A stretch of DNA of 64,000 nt, taken from contig CM031555.1 in assembly GCA_018466975.1 (NCBI GenBank), positions 2,604,001 through 2,668,000 of the forward strand. The letters run 5' to 3'. Shown piece by piece: positions 20,846 through 31,572 of this stretch. This DNA comes from Sparassis latifolia. Its lineage: Eukaryota > Basidiomycota > Agaricomycetes > Polyporales > Sparassidaceae. The notes beneath the pieces are model-generated. The model was not told where the DNA came from, did no database searches, and worked only from the letters and a program-made list of their open reading frames with translations. The position numbers were made by a program, and so were the translations under genes. How positions within the stretch are numbered: the stretch's first letter is position 1; each line of letters starts with the position of its first letter.

Positions 20846-20849
20846 ATTA

Positions 20850-22300
20850 AGAGTCAGTAGATAAATTTGTAAGCCACTGTAAGGCTCTTATCAACTCATA
20901 CTACTCAGTGTAGTTCAATATTGTAGAATGCTTACTAGATATTATTATATGACATACTAGGAGTTAGTAGAGAATACAATAGACTATTTGTGGTTTATAG
21001 GTGGTATATTAGGATTTAGTAGATGACATTGTAGATTGTTGTAAGACTCCTACAAACTGATACTAGGTGGCCTTTCAGACTATTAGAAGGCTTGACAAAT
21101 AAATACTAGGTGGCATACCAAGCTATTATAAGGTTGTCAGAATACTAAGCAACTTGCTACAAGTTATTAAAATATATAGTAAGATATTGTAGGAGCTTAC
21201 TAGAATTTGGCATGACTATAGCATCTAAAATTCTATCAGATAATTACCTTGCAGTAGGTGCATGACATCATAGGCTATTAAGGTAATCTTTATAAAATAA
21301 ATATTAATGACTTTTTAGTCATGTTTTTATATAACTTTTATAAAATGACATAATAATATCATTTTGAAGCCATTTTTCAGCTGAGTCTTTTAAAATGCAT
21401 ACTAATCACTTTTTAGTAATTTTTTATATCGATTTTATAAAATGACATAGTAGCATCATTTTAAAGTCATTTTTCAACCGAGTCTTTTAAAATGCATACA
21501 AGTCACTTTTTAGTCATATTTTTTATATACTTTTTGCAAACAATATAGTAATATCATTTTAAAGCCATTTTTCAGCTGAGTCTTTTAGAATGCATACTGG
21601 TCACCTTTTAGTCATGTTTTGTATACTTCTTGTAGAACAACATATTAGTATCATTTTAAAGCAATTTTGAAGGTGATTTTTAGGAGAGGCATACTAACAA
21701 TTTTAGTAACATTCTTATATAGTTTTGATAAAAGGACAGAGTAATATCATTTTAAAGCCATGTTTTACATAATTCTACTCTGAGATACTTAGCAATATGT
21801 TAGACTATTATCATGCAGCTGCAAATAAATTATTATATACATTATACTACATTATCAAATCATATTAAATGGTATGGGAAAAGGTAGTAGGCGATGTAGC
21901 AGACATATAAGGCTCATGTGATAACCTAACATATTATTGTTATAAAGTATGTCGCATACTCTTATATACTATTATAAGATTTTTATAAACTGCAATCAAA
22001 TGACATCTGATAAGTAAGTCAAGAGTATAATATTATTAGAAGCATACTATATATTACTAAGCAATATACCAGTTATTGAATAACAATATACACTATTATA
22101 ATGCTTTTATTTAAAAAGCACTAGCATTTTCTTGTAACTCTTTTGTATAAATATATAGATGGCATGCTGGACTATTGCAGTACTGTTACCAAATATTTGT
22201 AAGTAAAATATTAGATGAATAGCATACTAAAATATTGGAATGCAGTTATTAATAATACTTAGAGTATGTAAATAGTATTATAAGTCATTCTAATACTCTA
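20850..22300. repeat. AT-rich satellite-like DNA
   Basis: The first part (20,850-21,240) carries inverted copies of the ~58-bp repeat of 2576-3260. From about 21,290 to 21,770 a ~115-125-bp unit recurs four to five times: TCATTTTAAAGCCATTTTTCA, then AGTCTTTTAAAATGCATACTA, then a CACTTTTTAGTCAT phrase. The remainder is AT-rich without clear periodicity or genes. Confidence 0.7.
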
Positions 22301-22857
22301 TTTCTTTTTCGTATCTGTATGAAATAAGTTTTTACATAAATGCAGTTGAAATAAAAACAAAGTTTCAGAGCTTCAAAAAATCATACACTAACAAGAAAGA
22401 CTTGAGTTCTTTACACTTATTAGTATAACATCAAATTTTAGTAGATTTTCACCTAAAGTAACTGTTTTGAGTGAATACAAATGGTGAAACCTTTAAATAG
22501 ATACTGAATAAAAATACAGGACGCTATGCAATGCAATGGACCACTCTTCACAAGTAATCAACTACTAAGGAGTAATACAAAATAATTAATGCATGTGAGA
22601 ACAATTAGATGATGAGATAAAGGCAGGAACACAGGACCTCAGGAATCGTTCCTGCCATGCAAAGCAATGGCCCACTCCCCACAAGTGAGTGTCCTTCCCT
22701 GTCTTAAGGTTCTGGTCATTTCTCTCATGGTTCAAGTTGTGCTCATGCTCGCATTGCTACGGTGGACTTAGAGGATGGGAAGGATGAGGCTGCAATGTCA
22801 GTGAGAGTTCAGAATGACTCAAAGCAGGTTTTGTGTTTGTTTTGATTTTTTTCCCTT
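22300..22857. other. AT-rich spacer, no gene seen
   Basis: I see no ORF, RNA gene or repeat of note. The phrase TGCAATGGACCACTCttCACAAGT (22,534-22,557, mixed case marks a mismatch to the next) recurs as GCAATGGCCCACTCCCCACAAGT at 22,663-22,685, a small direct duplication. Confidence 0.4.
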
Positions 22858-23573
22858 TCACTTCCTTACCCTCAATGAGTGCTCACCTTGTGAGAGAGTG
22901 TTGAAGGTGGGCAAGCTGGCACCCATCTTGGAGATTGCCAGCAGATTTTTCCATAGTAGATTTTGTACACTCGCTGAAGGGACACATGGTGCACTGAGGT
23001 GCATGACATTGTACAGTCTGCAGGCCACATCGCGCAACGTCTCAACCCAAAGGCACAAGGTTCCTGATGGCAATAAAAATATAAGGAACACAATTCCAGG
23101 AAGACAGGGATAGGACAACTGCGCACCAATGTCAGAGAGACCATCCAGCGGGTGGCCCAAACCAAAGTCCTCGCAGACAGTGGGGTCATCATACAGAATG
23201 CGGGCAGTCAAACCACGAGGAATGACAGCAGGAAGGTGGTCAGCAATCTGAGGTACCATCCGACGACTGCCTTCCATAGTGCGAGCTGTCGCAAGATGTA
23301 TTTCCACTTGGGCGAGGACAGGGATATCGCGCAGGAGGGGTAGAATGATCCCCATGCTGGCCGCTTCAGACTGGGCTTGGACCATGAAGACCTGAGGGAC
23401 GTGTGAGGGTCAGACAGCGAAGGAACATATGCTCGCGGGAGCCTCACTAGCAGGACGTGCATCCAGACTGCCCATGCTTTCCACAGGATCAGATCGATGG
23501 GCTCGGTAAAGATCTCAATGCGAAGAAGAGCTTCCGCGAAGGTGTATTTGCGAAGGATGATGCTAGCATCCAT
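22858..23573 (-). CDS. Unknown three-exon gene (MDASV family), inverted right copy
   Basis: Start ATG at 23573 (MDASIILRKYTFAEALLR) mirrors 17500. The first intron (GTGAGGCTCCCGCG..CTCAG) and the second (GTGCGCAGTTGTCC..CATCAG) are at the same places as in the left copy, and the frame is open: VFMVQAQSEAASMGIILPL, then AVIPRGLTARILYDD, then GTLCLWVETLRDVACRLYNVM. Beyond that the two copies differ: this one continues HLSAPCVPSASVQ and stops at 22858. Most differences between the copies keep the frame, and there is a two-codon insertion in VEIHLATART. Function unknown. Confidence 0.45.
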
Positions 23574-24135
23574 GAATGGAAGATTGAGTTCAGGATGGAA
23601 GATATGCCTCCGAGGCAGACGGGTGCTTATTAGGCACTCAGGTGGGCTCAGTGATGGACGACCCCTCGGAATGAGTAGGAACATGAGCAGACAGGATTGC
23701 GATATATGGCATGATGGGCAGTGATTCAGCGGAGCAATTGTTAAGCAGATGCGGGCAGTATCAGGAGGGCAGGAAAGGTCAGGACCTGTTTAAGTATGAT
23801 GGCAGGAGAAGAGGTCGGGGAGAACCCACCATCCCAGAAGGTACGCTTGCAAAAGCCTCATTCACATTCCCATCCCATCCAGTTTGTGCATCTTTGGGCA
23901 GTCTTGCATTTGTGCATTTTCTGGGCAGTCTTGCATTTCCGCATTTCAGCATTCTCCTTAGAGCAGTGTGATTTTACTCAGTGATTATTGCAACTACAGA
24001 GATTTTCCTAGCTATGCTATCAGGCTACCCACCTCATACTTCTGGAATAGACTTTTCTCCTCCATTGCATCTCAGACCCCACATGGACTTGTACTCCACC
24101 TTCCCAGCTTGCGACGGAAATACAAACTCATCATC
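22990..24135 (-). repeat. Right arm of the large inverted duplication
   Basis: Reverse complement of 16916-18066 with many substitutions. The outer border is near the TTGCGACGGAAATACAAACTC phrase at 24,109-24,129. Both arms contain the doubled GGGCAGTCTTGCATTT phrase. Confidence 0.85.
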
Positions 24136-24505
24136 GCGCTGATCATCATATATTGCGAGAGAATTTTATCATCGCTGCTGCATCATCTGTTGCTGCTTGT
24201 GCAATAAGCATGGCCTCCATTCAACCTTCAAATTCCCATTGACATCATGTCAGTGTATCTAGAGCAGAGATTGTCAGACAGCATCTGTGAGGGACTAAAT
24301 GTATCTGCCAATCTGAAGCTCAGGCAGAGCACATGGAGACTATGAGGCACTTCCATAAGTAAAAAGATAGCCTCACATGAGAGCATGATATACACTAGCT
24401 AGTCAAAGGGAATAATGGGGGCAGAAAGAGAGAGAAGAGGATGGTGATGTGAGATGACCAAGCAATTTTGATGAAGATCAGTATTTGTTGTTGTTTGTGA
24501 GCCAT
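24136..24505. other. Spacer, no gene seen
   Basis: No ORF or repeat recognised. It separates the inverted duplication from the MITE-like element. Confidence 0.4.
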
Positions 24506-24513
24506 TGTATGTA

Positions 24514-25043
24514 GTGTTGCAGGGTCCAGTCCAGGACTGGTCCTGGTCCTGGTTCTGAAGATTTTCAGAATTCTCAGGACTGCCAGGACTGGTCCAGGAC
24601 CAGTCTGGGACCAGTCCTGGACTGATACTGTTTAGGTGCTATTAAAGCCTGTTTTACATCAAAATTTAGGCCAAAGCTGAGAAATTGGCATGATAAAAAG
24701 CTAGAATTCAAGTAAGACTTAGATATAATGCAAAAACACTAGTAATAATGAAGTACAACCCCCTCACAAGTTGTGTATACCATGTCTTAATCTCTTAACA
24801 TAAGTCAAAGTAAACAAAGACCAGTCCAGGACCAGTTAAGACCAGTTAAGACTGGTCTAAGACTGAGTCTGGTCCTGGACCAGTCCAGACTGATCCAGGA
24901 CTGCAGTTCTTACTGGTCCTAACAGGACTGGTCCTGATCCTGGTCCTGAAGAATTTGACTGGTTCAGTCCTAGTCCTAGTCCTGGTCCTAATCCTGGCCA
25001 AAAAAGGTAAAAGACTGGACCAGACTGGACCCTGCAACACTAA
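24514..25043. mobile_element. hAT-like MITE rich in GGACTGGTCC repeats
   Basis: The ends are inverted: AGTGTTGCAGGGTCCAGTC at the left (24514-24532) and its exact complement at the right (to about 25,041). They are flanked by near-identical 8-mers, TTGTATGT (24506-24513) and TCGTATGT (25044-25051), the target-duplication length of hAT elements. The first ~120 bp and last ~220 bp consist of irregular repeats of CCAGGACTGGTCCTGG, which is itself palindromic; the middle (24,640-24,815) is plain AT-rich. No coding capacity, hence non-autonomous. Confidence 0.7.
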
Positions 25044-25051
25044 TCGTATGT

Positions 25052-25870
25052 CAGGGGTAGTCTGACTGGCAGAGAGTTGTGCAGTTACGAAAGGCAGTAT
25101 GGAGGGTATAAGTGCAGGTCAGCTGCGAGATGGACACTTGTAAGGCCTTCTGATATGCCATCAGTCTTATCACATGTTCCAAACATCATCAGAGATAGCC
25201 TGTGACCACATTTAACTAGCCTCACTCAGGATCACAAATAGTCCAAAATATTATGACTGGTCATAGCCATGACCTCGTGTGACTCACTACAATCTAACAA
25301 GACACATTTTCCACTGAAAGTGAATTAGAAGATGAAGAGTGTAGGAATTGACTTCAAACAGTTATCCGAACAGAAAATTAAGTCCTGTGCCTCAAGATAA
25401 GCTCTGTTCCACCTACAATTTTGCATAGAGTAGGATGAATGTCTTTTATGAGATACATGGAGAAAATAGAAGCAAAGAAAGGTTCTGTTGGTTGAACTAA
25501 GACTTTTAAAGGTTGGAGTTTTGCTTAATCTCTGTCATAAGTATAGTCTGAGGCCAGATTATCTAAACTCTGTTTATTTTGCAGTACATTCTAGTGACTG
25601 AAAATTTTGATCACATATTACATCTAGCACTAGAGTGGTCATAATAATACAGTAGCTTTTGCACCATGTTTTATTTGACACCCCATTCGTACATACTATG
25701 TATAGGTACAGTAGATTTTTGTCTATCATAGGGCTCTGCCCTCAATGACAATAAACAGAAAGAAAAAAAATTATTCAAACAGTGCATAACTGGCTGTAAA
25801 AGAGATATGAAACTCAATGTGATAATAATATGAGTGATCAACCAATAAAACTAGACCACAACTTGCCACA
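25052..25870. other. AT-rich spacer at the border to the gene-dense compartment
   Basis: No ORF, tRNA or repeat recognised. The last ~100 bp probably hold the 3' UTR of the formin gene, which ends at 25871 on the minus strand. Confidence 0.45.
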
Positions 25871-28800
25871 TCATGCATCATCATTTGTGGACACTACAAG
25901 TGTCAATTCCGAATCAGTCACAGAACCTACAGTTGATGATGCGTCACCGAACGGCTCCACGAGAGAGCAGTCTTTGTGAGAAGAACTTCCTCTCTCTGTC
26001 TCTGATATCCCATTTTCCAACCCCTGCACAATCCCTTTTGAACCATTGAACCCTCCTCTCTGTCTTGATTGCCTAGCAGTTGGTGACCCCGGCATTGTTA
26101 TATCAAATCCGTCAGATTTTAATCGTGCAAGCATGTCTCGCGCGATATCTGCAGTGTCATCCCCACCTGCCGTGGCAAGCAGGACTTCTGTGTTCAGAGT
26201 CAGCGGAGGAGTCGGTCGAGTAACCGTTCCAACGCGGGCTCTTCGGACTTTGCGCCCAACACTGTCGCCATTACGCAACTTCTCCAGGAGGTTGTCGAGG
26301 ACAGAAGTGTCTTCTTGTTCTTGACTTGCCATCTCCTCTGCCGCCTTCTGTCTCATTGCTTTAGACTCTTCAGCAGCCTGTCTCCGCTTCTCCATCGCCA
26401 TTCGTTCCTCGGTAATACTCTGGTTGTCCGCTTTACACTTCTGCCATTCATGAAACGTACAGATCAGCCCACAGCGCTTCAAGAACTGAGCAAGTGGATG
26501 CTCGCCTTGTATGAGGTGACAAACGTCTTGAAGATACCGTAGAACTCGGATGAATTCATACTCTTCTCGTCTTCCCCGTAGTACTTGACCACCTCGGAGT
26601 ACACAGCGCCCGCGTGGTTAGCGTCATCAACTAGGTCTTCAAGCTGTGCCGTAGCTTTCCCCACGAATGTCCACATCTGCTTGCCGTACTTGTCGTTCTG
26701 CTCCATGTCAGCAAAGTGATCCGCCAATTCTTGCCGTATCTCTTTCAGTCCCTGGCGCAGTTCGGCCAAGCTTTTGCGTACGTCTTGCAAGTTGACTGAC
26801 GATGGACGAGTATATAAGTAGCGACAGCGCATCAGCGCAGATCACGCACCTCGATAGGCTTCTGCTGGAGCAGCAAGCTCGTCAAGGAATTCTTCCATCT
26901 CAGAGAAATGCTTGTTCACGGTCCGCTCAAGAAAATGCAACAGTGTCGTATTGTGCAATGACTTGGTATCGACCAACTAAAAGACGCAAAGTTAGTCTCA
27001 ACGTCGTGAACACGACGTTGATGTACAAGCTTACCTTGTTGATGCTACTGACTCGAAATCCAAAGGCTCCTCCCTTTACGCCGGTCCCATTCATGTAATT
27101 ACCGATAAGTAGGATTAGCTAGTAGATTGTACGATTAGCAAGGATAACGGATTTCCATGAGCGCGTGACTGACACTCAATAACTCCTTGAAATATCTTGC
27201 GTGGAGCAGGGCATTTCCGGCCTCGGAAAGTTTTCTTGCACTCTGCAATGTGTCAGCAACGCGTCATGAAACAACGAAGGCACTCACATCGTCGAGGAGT
27301 GACCATGTCTCGTCGAACACACGCTTGTACAGCATGCCTTCAATACGTGGCCCAAGCCGGTCAATCTTGATAAGTTGAACCATAAGACGGTCTGACGGGT
27401 GAAGGCCGGCCAACTCTTCTGGCTGAGCGTTTCGATAGACATTCAACTTGCCAACCTGAAATGATGAAGTCATGTTATGGTGGACAGATTCGTGCAATGA
27501 CGACAGCGCACTTGCCTGCTCAGGGTTCGGCAAAACAGGCTTGAGCTCGCTCAAGAATACTTGAGTGCAGACTTCTTGATCGAAATGTCGTATCTTCATA
27601 GCGATCTCTTCGGGCTGTAGCCTCTTGACAGTCTGGATTAAAATCTCTTCACACTGATCAATATCGACGACTGGCGGATACGAATGATCTGATTGACATA
27701 CCCACGCGCTTCTTGGTCTGTGGATCAAGAACGCTCTTCAGCTCAGCACGCTTCTGCTTGGCTGTAAGAGAGACAGCAAATTGTCAGCCTTTGATCTACA
27801 AATGCATATCCATCTTACCCATCAAGTTGATGACCAGTTGTTTCGCCTTGAAGTCTTCCTCCATTTCCATCCATACACCATCCGACTGCAACTTCCTAAC
27901 CCACTCCTGCTCTTTCAGAGGTTCTTCCTCGTGGAAAACAGTCTTTGCGACCAGTTGTTGAGGAAGTTTATCCCATTGAAGTTGCTTCATTTTTGTACTC
28001 GGAGTTATCGACAAATCTTTGCGTGCAGAAAGAATACTGCTTATATTCGCACCGAGCATCGACGAACGCGTTGAACCTGGCGCTGAGCCAGGCACAGGAG
28101 ATGTCACTGCCTTCGAGTTGTATGTCGGCCATGCAGATGAGAATATAGGTGCGCGGTCAACCGGCGGTGGTGGCGGGGGCAGCGGTGGAGGAAGAGCAGC
28201 TCCCGGAGTAGATGCGGTATAGGTAGATGCGGTATAATTAGTAAAAAGGAGATGTGGTGGAGGCGGTGGAGGCGGTGGTGGTGGTGGCGGTGGTGGAGGC
28301 GACAGTTGGGACGTGGATGCATTATCCGTAGCTCGGTATGTGGTTGGGGGAGGTGGCGGCGGAGGAGGCGGAGGAGGCGGAGGAGGAGGAAGGGGAGGAG
28401 AAGGAGGAGACGAAAATCCTCCTAAGGAGGATGAATCCTCTGCCAGGAGTTGTGCACCAGTATGTATAGATGGTGTCTCCTCCGCAACAGTCGTAAGAGT
28501 AGGAGATTGGTGTGGACTTTGCTCTGGTGGCAGTCGACCTTTGCTCGCAAAGTGATTTCGCAGCTGGTCAGCCAACGATCCAGGGACTGGCAAACGGCTG
28601 CCATCAGAATAGAAGCTGACGGACGTGGCTTCTGTGGGTACTGAAGGCCCACTTCGTGAAGAAGAGGGATGTCCAAATTCACTCTCTACATCCTGTTCGT
28701 CAACTGGCTCGTTCAAAAGAGTGGAGTCGCGCCCGCTTCCTTCGAGATGATCCACAGCTGGAGCTAAAATATTGTTCAATTTCGACGTGGATATCACATA

Positions 28801-31284
28801 ATCAGGCCGATAGAGCTCTTTCCGTTTGGGTGAACCTCTGATGCTCCGAGGACTGGAAGACGGACCATCGCGCCTCGGGTACTGTGACAAATGTAAACTG
28901 TCATCTTAACCACTAAAATGTGCTCTTACTCACGATGGCACCCTCGGCAAGCTGTTGCTGTATTTGCGCCTGCACTATGGCATCGTCTGCGTCCATGAAT
29001 TGTGAAGTATGTCCGTTCGCTACGTCTGCGTATCCAGCCGGCTTCGGTGGCTTTGACTGATCTTTCACTGAAGAGCGACCGGGCCGTCTGAGGCTCCCTG
29101 ACTTGGGTGGTATTCGCTCGTTATCCTCACCGACTTCTGCATTATCGCGAGCAGCCGTACGATCATCCGCTACCCGACGACGGTGTTTATCACGGCCCTC
29201 CAGGATGCTAATTGTCTTGTCGCGCTGAAAGTGCTTCTCCAGCGTCTCGATTAAGGTCTTCCGATCCATAGCGCCCGCATTGTCGAAGATCTTGTTAACC
29301 CCCTTGCCTACCTCTTTGAGCATCCTGAATAACTCCATGATCTGAGTTTCCAGTTGAACAATCTGTTCTTCGTAACCAGTCTTCTGCGCTTCAAGCTGAC
29401 CTTGAAGTCTGGATGTATTCTCGCGTGAAACCCGAAGCTTTTCCTCCAAGTGTGCGACCTTCGCCTTCAGGGAGCCTACCAGGCCATCACTACCTTGAGC
29501 AATCTCCTCTTCCAATGCTTCCTTCTCCAGTCCAAGTCGCAACGCCGCAGCGTGGGCCTTCGCCAGGTCATCCTCAGCCTGTTGATAACGATCTGCCTCG
29601 TTGAACTGAGCTATGACTCGTTCAACAGAATGTCCTAACCTCTGCTCGGCACCAGCCAGTTTTTTGTCCAGAACCACGTCGGTTACGATGGAATCAATAA
29701 GCTGGTAGTAGTGGACCAGGGCAGGACCCTCTTCTCGAATGAGTAGTAAATGTTGTAACATTGAAAGGAAATAGTCCCTGGCCTTTGAATCCTCGATTTT
29801 GGCACTTAAGGCATTATACACATCTTCCGGATTTGTGAGATCTCGTAAGATTTCCTGGTCAATGCGCTCCTTCAATCTTCTCTCATCTTCCTCCAGATTT
29901 CCTTGGAGCATCTGAAGTTGCGTCTCAATGCTCGACACGCCAAAGCTGTGACAAAGAGTAGTGATCCGCTGCAATCCAGCAGCCTCCATCTGCGACCGGT
30001 GATGTACTCTGAGGTCGAGGTCGTCGACACCGTCAATAATACCATTGACGAGGATGATGTTGGACAACTACTAGTGGCATAAGCAAAGCAGTCAAAAGGA
30101 GAGGATTTCGGCACCCACTGTGTAGTCGTTTAGAGAACTATCAACACCGCCGTGCCTCCTGACCTCTTCACTCGCACCGACCAAGGTTCCCATTTTACCC
30201 CTGCCGGAGAGCGCATTCTCCAGTGACTTGAACCAATAAGCGTAGCAGTTTCCTGGCTCATTATTAGCAGCGCTGAGCGCCTCCAGAGCAGAGATAACCA
30301 TGTGATGCGCCTGGCCGTCGTTGTAGTACACTAGGAATGAGAGAAGGTCCACCACTATTTTGCGAGTCGGTATATTGGGGGTATTCAGCGAAGATGCGAC
30401 TTGCGTGACAATCATGCTATGGCTCGTCGCATCCTTCGTTCCGGACTGCAACATTCCGTCAGAGAAGAAAGTAACGTCGGAGAGAACACATACGGGATGG
30501 TTGAGGATTTGTCGCAAACACTTAGCGACTTCATACTCCAGATCAATGTCATCCTTTCGTCTGATTGAGAGTTTTGGTAATAGCGTCAGAATCTTGAGCA
30601 ATACTCACCTCTGCGCACCCTTACGGCTAATATGGTGAAGAGTCTGTGCGAGAACGGAAGTACCTTGGATGGATACGAAATGCTTGAACCAGCTAATGTC
30701 GAATGAGCGAACCCATCGCACGCTTGCTGAGTAGCGACTCACCCTAGCTCGTTACTTCGCAAGGAGACTTGCAGCCTCGATGCTTGTTTTGCACTAACGG
30801 TCTTGTCCAGGAACTTCTTGATGTACCATTCCGGTGTACCCTCTACTATAGATTGCGGTTGACCTATATCGTGCTGCTTCTTGGCCTGCTCCTCTCGCTG
30901 CTTCTCCTCCTTCCATCGAAGCTGCTCGTCATTGTATACGATGTGCCATTTCTGGTCGATGGAAAGGCTAGGCATGTCACCCAGATCCCGTAACCTCATA
31001 ATATTTTGGAATAACGCGTCAATATCCTCGTCATTGTCTGGGCGGGCAAAGTAGAAGCCATCTGTGGTAGTAAGCCGATGCAGCTGCTGCGAAAAACTAG
31101 AGAAGTGATGGTGTTGCTCAACGGGGGACACAGAGGGGGTATAACGTGAGTTGCGGTTGTATTCGGAACGAACGGTGGCAACAGAAGTGCTCGAGAGTGG
31201 GCGTAAGGATCGTTCGTTCAGGTCATTAGCAGTTACGGAAGATTGGCGAGGCCCGCTCTTCTTCTTCCTAAACAGAGTCTCCAT
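25871..31284 (-). CDS. Formin (GBD/FH3-FH1-FH2), actin nucleator
   Basis: Formins nucleate and elongate unbranched actin filaments for cables, septation and tip growth, downstream of Rho GTPases. The start at 31284 (METLFRKKKSG) precedes a GTPase-binding/FH3 region: PEWYIKKFLDK (exon 1), then SWFKHFVSIQGTSVLA, and exons 30601-30092 and 30067-28913. The latter ends in a long coiled coil (LEEKLRVSRENTSRLQGQLE). The FH1 region (28890-27796) contains four long proline runs (about 28,150-28,410) that bind profilin-actin. FH2 starts with MKQLQWDKLPQQL, continues through IRHFDQEVCTQVFLSELKP (27,600) and the hallmark GNYMNGTG (about 27,090), and runs to 26,480. A C-terminal tail with a charged helix (EERMAMEKRRQAAEESKAM) and DAD-like basic stretch RKVRRARVG ends at 25871. 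About ten exons. Likely the sole Bni1/SepA-type formin, but orthology needs a tree. Confidence 0.95.
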
Positions 31285-31572
31285 ATCCAGAGAGAGTTAA
31301 CAGCAACGCTGTCGTCGCAGGTGATGACAGACGAAAGAAAGGTCGTAGGAGACAAGAATTACGCTTGCATCTTACGCTTCGTCCAGGAAAAACAGCCACA
31401 ACCGCGTCCGGCCGTGGTCATACTTGCATATGTACCACTTATTAACAAATCGTGAAATTCTGCAAAATTCGCGAAAGCAGAAACATGTTTCACTCTCGAA
31501 GGACACATTGAGATTGGACATCATTATAACTGTATGTATGGCTACTAGCAAGGCGAGCACGCAAGCACGCAA

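Noticed and set aside
28104..28682. Plus and minus ORFs over the glycine/proline runs (28,150-28,410)
   Set aside because: Shadows of the formin FH1 proline tracts in other frames.
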